Source: an uncultured Ruminococcus sp. (GTDB lineage: Bacteria > Bacillota_A > Clostridia > Oscillospirales > Ruminococcaceae). Taken from it: a stretch of DNA of 64,000 nt. The stretch covers positions 1 through 64,000 of the forward strand of contig ONBA01000011.1 in the NCBI GenBank assembly GCA_900315975.1, in the 5' to 3' direction. Under the pieces are notes generated by a model. The model saw only the letters and a list, made by a program, of their open reading frames with translations. It had not been told where the DNA came from and made no database searches. Numbering within the stretch: position 1 is the stretch's first letter; the number at the start of each line of letters is the position of its first letter. A program made the translations under genes and the position numbers. Positions 17,701 through 24,665 of this stretch are shown in pieces.

Positions 17701-18323
17701 TGCTGAGAGGAGTCAGCACAGTTATAGTAGTTAGCGACAGTTGAGTCGCCGCATATCCATATAGTAGGCTTCATTTCGCCCGTTGTATTGAGCTGTTTGA
17801 CTTCAAGTGCCGCTATCGACTGCTCACGCCCCGACATACCTTCTATCGCCTGAACATTGAGCTGTCCGTCCGTAACAGGTATCTGTATCGTCTCAACAGC
17901 ATTGTTACCGGTGAGATTCATCATCTGAACCATGCCCTCGATACGTATCGTTGTACGCGGTGCATTACCGGTAGTTACGGTTATCTGATAAAGGCCCTTC
18001 GGCACATCAACATTAAACGTGTTACCGGTTCCGTAGTTGTTGAACTTTACCGCATCGCTGAGCGCTCCGCTTCCGCCGGCAGAGACGTTAGATACGTTTC
18101 CGGTCTGAGCAAAGCCGTATCCGCGCGAGGAATTGTAGCCGTCTGTCGCAGAAACTCCGGTATATCCGCTTGCCGTACCCTTTCCGCCGAAATCGAATTT
18201 CCAGTTTCCGGACGCGGCATTAGCGGTCAGCGCGCGCTCCGGCAAAGCAGTGCCGACACCCGCAAACGCTGAAAGCGAAAGCGCAAGCGAAGTCACCGCA
18301 CTAAGCATTTTTTTAATTTTCAT
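14736..18323 (-). CDS. Cellulosomal double CE12 acetylesterase: CE12-CBM13-dockerin-CBM35-CE12
   Basis: This is a 1,195-residue secreted esterase. It has a signal peptide ending near residue 38 and a galactose-binding-like N-domain (about 40-185). The first SGNH/CE12 domain (about 190-385) has 'GDST', 'GIND' and 'DDLHQS'. A ricin-type CBM13 (about 394-541), a beta-sandwich of unknown type and a Thr linker follow. The dockerin lies at about 713-778, then a second Thr linker, a CBM35 (about 808-944), and a second CE12 (about 964-1195) with 'GDST', 'AINDAG' and 'DMTHFN'. CE12 enzymes remove acetyl groups from rhamnogalacturonan or xylan, opening pectin to lyases such as the one at 53324. The start ATG at 18323 has GGAGGG 7 nt upstream; the frame extends 33 nt further without a ribosome site. 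Both catalytic domains keep the Ser-Asp-His set. Confidence 0.92.
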   Translation of the reverse strand: MKIKKMLSAVTSLALSLSAFAGVGTALPERALTANAASGNWKFDFGGKGTASGYTGVSATDGYNSSRGYGFAQTGNVSNVSAGGSGALSDAVKFNNYGTGNTFNVDVPKGLYQITVTTGNAPRTTIRIEGMVQMMNLTGNNAVETIQIPVTDGQLNVQAIEGMSGREQSIAALEVKQLNTTGEMKPTIWICGDSTVANYYNCADSSQHGWGQFLGNYVDRNYWEVRNQATSGQTAIGFYNGGQFAPVEKYGKPGDIYIIAIGINDTAKSTKEEYHQVVTTMVEKAKAKGITVLLVKQQGRRGDLQRSPLLGGRWLGGELDAVGSEQNVEVLDLFTPWQNFGVSVGYDGMASYYAIQANGSNDDLHQSKKGAVKLAEIMSTLYDFSGNSGVEMNENVYYSFKNVNSGLYMEVADGKAESGANVDQQGMDSPAKQSAWKLKSAGDGYYYITSALDSSLALDIAENKAANGQNVEVYNFTGGNNQQYKFKRNSDGSFTILTRVSGDKSAVEVGGALTSAGANVQQWETNGHACQKWTAEAVNLPLDGKFISGLTVLDSANVSAWGIEDTKSGMKFFGDRDYTVSSVPSILDGTEHIITACGSKNYAGNEAKFSVNGDSTVYVALDNRVSAPSWLSSYTNTGSSVSCNGESFILYSKDFSAGEQVILGANSTEYNCMNYTVFVKAKPVETTTTTVPTTTTTETVTTTESAPVGRYKPGDANCDGYVTVADAVAILQSIGNKDKYQLEPDGKINADVDGVSGITASDALFIQMVDAGLRQLPTVPAVTTNSTTTTTQTTTTTTTTTTTTTSPYYYAVDQVWNDGWAEDTNAGFTKTSAGMGNSQNVGYVNLNNTVGSYLTFTVNVGESGNYMTHIRFANGSTADRKTNVYVNDNTSSYWQQSFPGTGSWTDWNEYGIVLPLKAGQNTIKFESAVSEGGPNFDYINLTLTDEPIAELYDPNAGHQTVDGSKPTVYLAGDSTCMYYNASKQSQQGGPIQGWGYYLGDYFSDDVTVANYAMAGRSSKKYYDEGRFAYITENLKKGDFVMIQFAINDAGKANADRYAPTCGNVDNPSSGSYEWYMTSFIKDTQAKGATPILMSCTLSAKSYSNGKFSASYTNYSDACKKLAAKYKVPYIDVNGIMVNHYNSVGYNKAVSYHMAGAVQGSTDMTHFNEGGAKVIAGLIANAVKSQGISGLSGYVK

Positions 18324-18371
18324 GATTACCCTCCATTCGTGAGTCAAGACGCACACGTTTTCATTGTTTTA

Positions 18372-18400
18372 ATTATATCACAGAGCCTTAACAAAGTCAA
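18372..18400 (-). promoter_or_regulatory. Promoter of the CE12 gene
   Basis: On the minus strand TTGACT (18400-18395), 17 nt, TATAAT (18377-18372), about 50 nt before the start codon. Confidence 0.8.
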
Positions 18401-18535
18401 TAATAAATATGTGTATTATACACTCATTTTTATTACATTTTGCCCCATTATTTCTCCCTGATATACACTTTTATAGATATACAAAGTACATTAGCTGATT
18501 ATTCTGCACATCAATCACATAATAATGCTCTTTTC

Positions 18536-18564
18536 TTGATTTTTCAACATTGATATGTTATTAT
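18536..18564 (+). promoter_or_regulatory. Promoter of the radC pair
   Basis: TTGATT (18536-18541), 17 nt, TATTAT (18559-18564), followed by the ribosome site AAAGGAG near 18577. Confidence 0.65.
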
Positions 18565-18591
18565 AGTATAAAAAAGAAAGGAGCGGTTTTT

Positions 18592-19281
18592 ATGTCGTCA
18601 GAATCTATACACACCGGACATCGTGAACGTCTAAGACAAAGACTGATGACATTCGGTGCAGATGCGCTATGTGAACACGAATTGCTCGAACTTATCCTGT
18701 TCTATGCCATTCCGCGAATCAACACCAATGATATCGCACACTGCCTTGTCAGCGAGTTCGGAACAGTCAACAATATCCTCAATGCTGAGCATTCCGAGCT
18801 TGAAAAAGTAAAAGGCGTAGGCAGTTCTACAGCCGACTTTATCCGTATTATGCATGATATGTGCGCCGATTATGAAACTCTGCCGCCGAACAATGAAAAT
18901 CTCCCCGATTCGGCAAGTCTTTGCAATTACTTCACCGGATATTTTGAAAATGCCGCTCCTGACCTTTGCCTGCTTCTTAGTCTGAACAACGACCTTACCG
19001 TGGCTGAACGCACAAGCTTTTCAGCTTCAAGTATCATGAACGGCAATTCCGAGATAAAGCGCATTGCCGCTTCACTCCTGCGCAGTGGCTGTTCAAGGAT
19101 AGCACTGGGGATAACTCACCCCGACCGTCCGCCGGTTCCGGACGAAGACGACTTCGCTATTGCACGTTTCATCGCTGAACGTCTCGAACCAATCGGCATT
19201 ATCCTTGAAGACTGTGTCATTTGCGGCGGTAAAAAGTCTTTCTCCATGAAACAGAGCGGTGCATTCTCATTCAGGCGGTGA
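18592..19281 (+). CDS. RadC-family protein, degenerate JAMM site (first of tandem pair)
   Basis: This 229-residue protein has the RadC N-terminal helix-hairpin-helix region ('GHRERLRQRLMTFGADALCE', 'LEKVKGVGSSTADFI') and a C-terminal MPN-like half. The metal motif normally HxHPSGxPxPSxxD reads 'ITHPDRPPVPDEDD'. The first His is replaced and the SG is lost, while the second His and an Asp remain, so metalloprotease-type activity is doubtful. The role of RadC proteins is unsettled despite the old DNA-repair name. The start ATG at 18592 has AAAGGAGC 9-10 nt upstream. The stop is 4 nt before the next RadC gene, so they are co-translated. Confidence 0.85.
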   Translation: MSSESIHTGHRERLRQRLMTFGADALCEHELLELILFYAIPRINTNDIAHCLVSEFGTVNNILNAEHSELEKVKGVGSSTADFIRIMHDMCADYETLPPNNENLPDSASLCNYFTGYFENAAPDLCLLLSLNNDLTVAERTSFSASSIMNGNSEIKRIAASLLRSGCSRIALGITHPDRPPVPDEDDFAIARFIAERLEPIGIILEDCVICGGKKSFSMKQSGAFSFRR

Positions 19282-19285
19282 TAGT

Positions 19286-19987
19286 ATGAACGATATGAAA
19301 AAGCTCCTGAAAGAGCGTTATCTCGCCGGTGAAGAGCTAAGTGAGCGCGAAAAGCTGATACTGCTGCTGTCATACTCAGAACGCGGCAAAAAAGTTGAAG
19401 AGGTCGCAGATAGTATCCTCTCTGTATATGGAAGTATCCGTAATGCCGCAGATTCTGACCCTTTGCTGCTTATGCGTGACTGCAAAGCCGGTATACAGAC
19501 TGCTGCACTGCTCTCCCTTATTCCGCAGCTCAGCCGCAAATGTGCAGTTACAAACTGCGGCAACATAATACTCAGCTCTTCAGCTGCCGCAAAACGCTTC
19601 TTCTCGGCATATCTGCAAAACAGTAACAAGGAAAAGACCGTCGCAGCAGCTGTTGACAAGCGTTTCCGCATTATCAGCACAGACGTCATAGCCGAAGGCG
19701 ACCCTTCCTCAGTAAAGGTGTCTTTCCGCAGCATTGCAAGCTTTGCATTCCGTTATGAAGCCGACTACATCTTTATCGCGCACGTACACCCCTCCGGAAG
19801 TCCTGAACCGTCTGAAAAAGATATAAGCGCCACTCTAAACATGAGAGCGGCGCTCAGTGCAATTGATATCATACTCGCTGACCATATTATAACTTCTTCG
19901 GGCAAGAACGCAGTATCGCTCCGCGAACTGCTTCCGGACGGCTCTTTTCCGGCTGTTCCTGACTATTCTACCACGGATGCACAGTGA
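19286..19987 (+). CDS. RadC-family JAMM-domain protein (second of tandem pair)
   Basis: This 233-residue protein has an N-terminal helical region ('LSEREKLILLLSYSERGKK') and a C-terminal JAMM/MPN domain with an intact motif 'HVHPSGSPEPSEKD'. The metal-binding His-x-His and Asp are present. The DNA-binding hairpin region is weaker than in the first gene, so the two look complementary: one keeps the better helix-hairpin-helix and one keeps the metal site. The start is four bases after the previous stop, with a weak GGCGG ribosome site. The last 20 bases overlap the 3' end of the convergent lipoprotein gene (19968-19987), with no terminator between. Confidence 0.85.
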   Translation: MNDMKKLLKERYLAGEELSEREKLILLLSYSERGKKVEEVADSILSVYGSIRNAADSDPLLLMRDCKAGIQTAALLSLIPQLSRKCAVTNCGNIILSSSAAAKRFFSAYLQNSNKEKTVAAAVDKRFRIISTDVIAEGDPSSVKVSFRSIASFAFRYEADYIFIAHVHPSGSPEPSEKDISATLNMRAALSAIDIILADHIITSSGKNAVSLRELLPDGSFPAVPDYSTTDAQ

Positions 19988-20849
19988 TAGCCTGCTTCCC
20001 CAGTTCGCGGTAGCGCTGTTCTGAGACTGCCTTAGGGTACAGCACCTTTTCTCCGCTCTGCGGGTCGTGAAAGCAGTAGTTTTCATCGTCGTAGCCTATA
20101 AGAACAAGACAGTGCTCATTTGATATCCAAGTGAACGTTTCACCGGTATCAGTGATAGTCCATGTATTATTTTCTTCCGAATGAGTAGGCTCCATGTTTG
20201 TACTCGCCCATATCAGCACAGGCTCTCCGCGGTCTATGTACTCCATGCACAGGTCTTTCAGCGATATACCGCTGAGATTCGCCGCATCGTAGTATTCATG
20301 GGCAAGATATTTTCTCAGTCCCGCGAATATCGCTCCGCTGTAGCAGCCATAGCTGAAATTGAATATGTCATTCGGGTCGCCGATAAATACTTTATTTGGG
20401 TCATCGCCGAAATAAGTACCGGGGTTCATGAAATCTTCCGTGACACTTCCTGTGCCCACGTACCCCTGTTCTATAAGTTCAGCCGGAGAAATCTCAAAGC
20501 CGTAGTACGCAAGAAGCATTGACGCACACACAAGCTCACAGCCTGTCGGGTACTCCTCCTGCGAGAAGTACGGAACGTCAAGGCAGACCAATTCACCGGA
20601 CCCAGTCCCCTCCGCCGGAAGCGATTCAGACTCTTCCGGCGAAACAGTCTCATCAGCAGGAACGTCTGTAACCGCCGATGTTACGGTCTCACTGCCGGAA
20701 GGAGCCTTGAATGTGGGTATCTCAGGAACTCCTGTAAATACGAATGTCGTAGTTTCCTCCGATACATCGGACGAAAGCTCCGGTTCATCATTCAGGCTGC
20801 ACGAACAAAGCGTAAGCATTGCCGCTGCCGCCGCAAGTATTCTTTTCAC
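19968..20849 (-). CDS. C39-like cysteine peptidase lipoprotein
   Basis: This 293-residue protein starts with a GTG at 20849, preceded by GGAGG at 7 nt. It has a lipoprotein signal with lipobox 'LCSC' (Cys near residue 17), a Ser/Thr/Glu-rich spacer to about residue 85, then a Peptidase_C39_2-like domain. The catalytic region 'VPYFSQEEYPTGCELVCASM' carries the Gln and Cys, and 'NEHCLVLIGYDD' carries the His, so the papain-like set is present. It should be membrane-anchored on the outer face and may process peptides or wall proteins; no linked exporter or precursor peptide is visible. Its promoter is at 20883-20911. It lies directly downstream of sigG. Confidence 0.8.
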   Translation of the reverse strand: MKRILAAAAAMLTLCSCSLNDEPELSSDVSEETTTFVFTGVPEIPTFKAPSGSETVTSAVTDVPADETVSPEESESLPAEGTGSGELVCLDVPYFSQEEYPTGCELVCASMLLAYYGFEISPAELIEQGYVGTGSVTEDFMNPGTYFGDDPNKVFIGDPNDIFNFSYGCYSGAIFAGLRKYLAHEYYDAANLSGISLKDLCMEYIDRGEPVLIWASTNMEPTHSEENNTWTITDTGETFTWISNEHCLVLIGYDDENYCFHDPQSGEKVLYPKAVSEQRYRELGKQAITVHPW

Positions 20850-20882
20850 ATCTGACCCTCCTTGCACAAAAACATCTCTTCT

Positions 20883-20911
20883 ATTATTCATTATTTTTCG
20901 GCAAATGTCAA
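20883..20911 (-). promoter_or_regulatory. Promoter of the C39-like lipoprotein gene
   Basis: On the minus strand a perfect TTGACA (20911-20906), 17 nt, AATAAT (20888-20883). It lies between sigG and the lipoprotein gene, so the latter can be expressed alone. Confidence 0.6.
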
Positions 20912-20932
20912 GAGGAAATCACACATTATTAA

Positions 20933-21706
20933 TCAAACACTGTTTTTTATCCGGCTTATCGCTCCCTTTTCAAGGCGCGATACCTGTGCCTGAGATATAC
21001 CTATCTCATTTGCGACCTCAACCTGTGTTTTTCCCTTTAAAAAGCGCAGATACAGTATATTCCTCTCACGTTCACCGAGTTCCTTTATAGCGTCACGAAT
21101 GGAAAGCTCGTCCATCCAGCTGTCAACATCGTTTTTGTCACCTATCTGGTCCATGATGTACATATTGTCGTCGGAATCAGAAAAAACCGGCTCATACAGC
21201 GATATCGGGTCGCTTATGCTTTCAAGTGCTATTACAACGTCCGCACGCTTTTCGCCTATATCAGCCGCTATCTCCTCTATAGTAGGCTCGCGCTGATTTT
21301 TAAGCATGAGACGTTCCTTCGCCTGTATCGCCTTATACGCAAGGTCACGCAGTGAACGGCTTACCTTCACCTGACTGCAATCACGGAGATGCCGGCGCAG
21401 TTCACCGGTTATCATGGGTACACAGTACGTAGAAAAACGCACCTCTTTAGATAGGTCGAAATTGTTTATCGCCTTGATAAGTCCGACTACACCTATCTGA
21501 AACAGGTCGTCAACCTCCTCGCCTCTGCCTGTGAACCGCTGTATAACACTGAGAACAAGTCTGAGATTGCCCTTTATCAGTTTATCACGAGCCTCCTTGC
21601 TTCCGGTCTCGCGAATCTCGCGCAGGAGACTGATTTTCTCTTCCTCTTTGAGAACGGTAAGTTCAGATGTGTTTATCCCTGAAATAACGACCTTGTTATA
21701 TGCCAC
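20933..21706 (-). CDS. sigG: Forespore sporulation sigma factor SigG
   Basis: This 257-residue sigma-70 family protein matches SigG over its length, with the N-terminal 'NKVVISGINTSELTVLKEEE' region. Region 2 has 'NLRLVLSVIQRF' and 'VDDLFQIGVVGLIKAI', then 'FSTYCVPMITGELRR'. The region 4 helix-turn-helix is 'VANEIGISQAQVSRLEKGAI'. SigG directs late forespore transcription in endospore formers. The start codon is GTG at 21706 with AGGGGG 7 nt upstream. The usual partners spoIIGA and sigE are not adjacent here. A CATAATA-like element upstream could be a forespore-type -10, but I could not match its -35. Confidence 0.93.
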   Translation of the reverse strand: MAYNKVVISGINTSELTVLKEEEKISLLREIRETGSKEARDKLIKGNLRLVLSVIQRFTGRGEEVDDLFQIGVVGLIKAINNFDLSKEVRFSTYCVPMITGELRRHLRDCSQVKVSRSLRDLAYKAIQAKERLMLKNQREPTIEEIAADIGEKRADVVIALESISDPISLYEPVFSDSDDNMYIMDQIGDKNDVDSWMDELSIRDAIKELGERERNILYLRFLKGKTQVEVANEIGISQAQVSRLEKGAISRIKNSV

Positions 21707-21820
21707 AATAATGTCCCCCTGAAAAATATTCTGGTATTATTATGGACAATATAAACTGTGGTAATCATCGGTAATTTTTGCCATTACCGCCTGATATCAC
21801 CGCTTCTATACAAGTCAAAA

Positions 21821-21837
21821 GCCGCTCACTGAGCGGC
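21821..21837 (-). terminator. Terminator overlapping the end of the pyridoxal kinase gene
   Basis: GCCGCTC / GAGCGGC stem followed on the minus strand by TTTTGACTT. The kinase stop codon lies inside the hairpin, so the last codons form its 5' arm. Confidence 0.75.
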
Positions 21838-22689
21838 TTCATTTACATATTTTATCAGGTCACCAAGACAAAGCTCGAAACAGCTTCCGTACCACACCTC
21901 GTCTGCGACCGGCAGTGTTGCTTTAATGCAGTCAGTCGTAAACTTTACAGACAGGTCGAGTGCCTGCGGCAGACTCTTTCCGAGTGCGACTGCTCCGGTG
22001 AATACACTTGCAAAAATGTCGCCTGTTCCGTGCATCTGCCTGTTTACGTGCTCGCCGAATGCGAAGCAGTATGTATCAGTTTCGGGGTCGTATGCGGCGG
22101 CACCCTGTTCCTTATCATTCCAGCGAACACCGGTAAGGACAGGATATCTGCACCCAAGCTCTGCAAGACGTTTCAGCATATCTTTCGTATTCGCTTCACT
22201 GTTATCCTCAGAATAGGGTATCCCAAGCAGAAAAGACGCTTCTGTAAGATTAGGGATAACGTAGTCAGCCTTTGAACAAAGCCGGCGCATTCCCTCTACA
22301 AGTTCACTCGTAAAGCCGGAATACAGCCTTCCCGCGTCACCCATTACGGGGTCGACAACGATGAAATTATCGGGTGTATTGAATTTGTCAAAGAAGTCAG
22401 ATACTATCTCGACCTGTGCAGGCGAGCCGAGGTATCCGGTATATATCGCATCAAAACCGAGTCCGAGCTTTTTCCAGTGAGCGGTTATCTCCGGTATATC
22501 GCCGGTAAGGTCACGGAAGGTATACCCCTCGAATCCGCCTGTATGCGTGGAGAGAACGGCTGTTGGTATGACCGCTGTCTCTATGCCCATAGCAGATATT
22601 ATAGGAAGCGCTACCGTAAGCGAACACTTTCCGAAACAAGATATATCCTGTATAGTAACTGCCCTTTTCATAAGCATCTCAACTTTCAT
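21826..22689 (-). CDS. pdxY: Pyridoxal/pyridoxamine kinase (PdxK/PdxY family)
   Basis: This protein of up to 287 residues belongs to the ribokinase fold. 'AVTIQDISCFGKCSLTVALP' is at the N-terminus, 'VVDPVMGDAGRLY' is the kinase motif, and 'GTGDIFASVFTGA' holds the catalytic Asp. It phosphorylates B6 vitamers with ATP to make pyridoxal phosphate in the cytoplasm. Two starts are possible: ATG 22689 with GGAG 11 nt upstream, or ATG 22671, six codons later, which fits the family N-terminus better. The gene ends in its own terminator before sigG, so it is a separate unit. Confidence 0.88.
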   Translation of the reverse strand: MKVEMLMKRAVTIQDISCFGKCSLTVALPIISAMGIETAVIPTAVLSTHTGGFEGYTFRDLTGDIPEITAHWKKLGLGFDAIYTGYLGSPAQVEIVSDFFDKFNTPDNFIVVDPVMGDAGRLYSGFTSELVEGMRRLCSKADYVIPNLTEASFLLGIPYSEDNSEANTKDMLKRLAELGCRYPVLTGVRWNDKEQGAAAYDPETDTYCFAFGEHVNRQMHGTGDIFASVFTGAVALGKSLPQALDLSVKFTTDCIKATLPVADEVWYGSCFELCLGDLIKYVNEAAQ

Positions 22690-22828
22690 GTTTATTTCTG
22701 CTCCAAAAGGTGCGAAGCAGGTATTACCATAAATACATTTTACTTCATTCGCCGCTCATTGTCAATACCGTACCTGAAATCTTACAAATAATCCCTGTGA
22801 TTTTTCGCCGATTTATCACATTTCTCTA

Positions 22829-22857
22829 TTGACTTTTCAAGTCTTTTACGATAAAAT
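22829..22857 (+). promoter_or_regulatory. Promoter of the proline-rich membrane protein gene
   Basis: TTGACT (22829-22834), 17 nt, TAAAAT (22852-22857). Confidence 0.7.
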
Positions 22858-22906
22858 AGTAATGTATTGCTTACAATAACAATTACTGATTTGGAGTGTT
22901 GATTAT

Positions 22907-23578
22907 ATGAATAAAATATCTGAATTCATCAACGGACTGAAAAAGTCCACGAAGATAACTCTTCTCTCATGTGGAAGCTTTGTAGTTCTGACTTTGCTGA
23001 TACTCGTATTTTTCATCGCCTTCCCAATAACTCCTTCCGAAAAGGTAATGTCCAATATCGGACGCGGCGAAAATATCTTCAAGCAGGGCGAGGAGATACA
23101 GACCTCTACTACAGTCGTGTCTGCCGCTTCATCACCTGTATCAAACACAACTACACAGACCGTAAGAACTACTGCTTCAAGACGTACTTCTGCAAAAACG
23201 CTCACAAGTGTCAACATAGTTATCACAACAGGCTCGGGATTTTCAATGAACGGACGTATCCCGACCGGCGAGATGCCTTACGGTGATAACACCGAAACCA
23301 CACCTATTGAAGGTCAGACAGACCCTAACGGCGACAGACCATATAACCCATACGAACACGACCCGAATGGTCTCTTTACACCGCCTACGACTACTCCCAA
23401 TAACGAGAATCCTACAAATCCCGATCCCGACCCCAATATCCAGCCTACTGACCCTGTAACTCCCGACCCCAACATCCAGCCGACCGACCCTGTAAATCCC
23501 GATCCCGGCAATGTAACTCCTGACCCCGGAAATGTAACTCCAGACGAAGGCGGAGAACAGACTCCGGCAGGAAACTAA
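22907..23578 (+). CDS. Single-pass membrane protein with proline-rich extracellular tail, function unknown
   Basis: I do not recognise a family for this 223-residue protein. It has a short cytoplasmic N-terminus, one transmembrane helix (about 17-40), a Thr/Ser-rich stretch, then a low-complexity tail rich in Pro, Asp and Asn. The tail contains imperfect repeats such as 'DPNIQPTDPV' (twice) and 'PGNVTPD' (twice). No sortase motif is seen. This looks like a wall-spanning stalk. It has its own promoter and a terminator hairpin before the ADP-ribosyltransferase-like gene 70 bases downstream. A functional link to that gene is only suggested by position. Confidence 0.75.
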   Translation: MNKISEFINGLKKSTKITLLSCGSFVVLTLLILVFFIAFPITPSEKVMSNIGRGENIFKQGEEIQTSTTVVSAASSPVSNTTTQTVRTTASRRTSAKTLTSVNIVITTGSGFSMNGRIPTGEMPYGDNTETTPIEGQTDPNGDRPYNPYEHDPNGLFTPPTTTPNNENPTNPDPDPNIQPTDPVTPDPNIQPTDPVNPDPGNVTPDPGNVTPDEGGEQTPAGN

Positions 23579-23610
23579 AGTAAATTAAAAAATATACAAA
23601 TCAATTACGC

Positions 23611-23639
23611 GGGCGGATATTATCCGCCCCTTCTTTTTA
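23611..23639 (+). terminator. Terminator between the proline-rich protein and the ART-like gene
   Basis: GGGCGGA (23611-23617), loop TATTA, TCCGCCC (23623-23629), then TTCTTTTTA. It ends only about 12 nt before the next start codon, so it could also act as an attenuator for the downstream gene. Confidence 0.75.
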
Positions 23640-23650
23640 GGGTGATGATA

Positions 23651-24415
23651 ATGTTAAACGATAAGGAAATAAACGCATTGCGCTACTATATCGGCGATGT
23701 TTCGGGCAATGACCCGTTTTTCAGTGACCCGAAGGCTTATGTGGTACTTAATTCGCTGTTTTTCCCCGGAATCGTCTCCGAAAAAGCGAGAGCCGCCGAG
23801 GGAAAGTTTCTAAATACGGCGATAATTGCCGATACAGAGCGGCTTACCGACTTTTTCAACAGTCTTTCATCAGTTTTCCGGAAAAGCGTTATCACGTCCG
23901 GAACCGTTACCTACAGGGTCGAACGCTTCTCGGACTACCTCCTCTGCCGCGATAATTCGCAAACAGTGTCGTTTACATCGACCTCGAAAAGCGGATTTCT
24001 CAGCAGTTACCGCGACCGTCTCGGCATTGCGCTCATGAAGTTTGACATTTCCGCCGGAAGCCGCTGTATCGACGTAGGAGCGGTTCTTCCCCACTATGCC
24101 AAACCAGAGGAATCAGAGATCCTGCTTCCTCCGTTTATGGATCTCAGCATTGATGAAATTGCTATGTCCGATGACGAACTCCTCATCACAGACAGTGCCG
24201 GCGTACCGCCAAAGGTATCGTGCACCGTCACAGCCGGCGATATTGCGCCGTATACCGGTGATGTACCTGTGCTTCCGCCCGGCGGGAGTTCCGCCGGAAT
24301 CAGAGTTTATAATGCACTCAACGCCGGATCAAATCCCGATTCTGACGATATCACTGAGTATTCACTATGGAAAAAGGCACTCCGGCAGATACTTCATTCT
24401 CTGTTTACACAATAA
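23651..24415 (+). CDS. Putative mono-ADP-ribosyltransferase (R-S-E type)
   Basis: This 254-residue protein has no signal peptide. I see the ordered signature of arginine-specific ADP-ribosyltransferases: an Arg in 'VTYRVER' (about residue 88), a Ser-Thr-Ser in 'SFTSTSKS' (about 109), and an ExE in 'EESEILLPPF' (about 153-156). Spacings of about 20 and 45 residues fit the family. The 'E-x-E-x-L-L-P-P' context is typical of ExoS/C3-like and vertebrate-type enzymes. If active it would transfer ADP-ribose from NAD to a protein. About 90 C-terminal residues are unassigned. Start candidates are GTG 23642, ATG 23645 and ATG 23651; I chose 23651 for its spacing to AGGGTGA. No immunity or export partner is visible nearby. 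The fold assignment is inference from motifs. Confidence 0.6.
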   Translation: MLNDKEINALRYYIGDVSGNDPFFSDPKAYVVLNSLFFPGIVSEKARAAEGKFLNTAIIADTERLTDFFNSLSSVFRKSVITSGTVTYRVERFSDYLLCRDNSQTVSFTSTSKSGFLSSYRDRLGIALMKFDISAGSRCIDVGAVLPHYAKPEESEILLPPFMDLSIDEIAMSDDELLITDSAGVPPKVSCTVTAGDIAPYTGDVPVLPPGGSSAGIRVYNALNAGSNPDSDDITEYSLWKKALRQILHSLFTQ

Positions 24416-24475
24416 TAAAAGTACTTAGCTATTATCCCAAATCAGGAAACAAATGAATCCCCCTCAATTACATAA

Positions 24476-24605
24476 AATTGTAGGGGCGCACAGTGTGCGC
24501 CCCCTTTGGCGGTTTCGCAGGATACCGAATATGTACCGTAAATTTACGGCTCGGTAGCCCACAAATTCCGCTAAGGGAAGCACTCTAGTGTGCGCCCCTA
24601 CAATT
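24476..24605. repeat. Intergenic hairpin split by a 95-bp insert
   Basis: AATTGTAGGGGCGCACA (24476-24492) is the exact reverse complement of TGTGCGCCCCTACAATT (24589-24605). The 12-bp AGTGTGCGCCCC occurs at both 24492-24503 and 24587-24598, a 95-bp offset. Removing 95 bp between the two copies would restore one continuous, nearly perfect hairpin. The region 24416-24665 holds no gene. Confidence 0.85.
24499..24587. repeat. 89-bp structured repeat, copy 1
   Basis: This copy is identical over all 89 positions to 35222-35310. It can fold on itself: CCCTTTGGCGG pairs with CCGCTAAGGG. Inside that, TACCGA pairs with TCGGTA around the palindrome CCGTAAATTTACGG. It contains no open reading frame of useful length and I do not recognise it as a known riboswitch or REP family. 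Confidence 0.9.
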
Positions 24606-24619
24606 ATTATGCATAAAGC

Positions 24620-24646
24620 AAAAAGGACGTTCCATACGGAACGCCC
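24620..24646 (-). terminator. Terminator of rpmB
   Basis: On the minus strand GGGCGTTCC, loop GTAT, GGAACGTCC, then TTTTTGC. Confidence 0.85.
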
Positions 24647-24665
24647 TTACATACACGATGTACAA

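Noticed and set aside
21707..21780. Forespore-type promoter (CATAATA) upstream of sigG
   Set aside because: A matching -35 at the right distance was not found, so it is not listed as a feature.
24416..24665. CRISPR-like repeats
   Set aside because: There are only two copies of the 89-bp unit in the window, 10.7 kb apart and without spacers, so no array is present.
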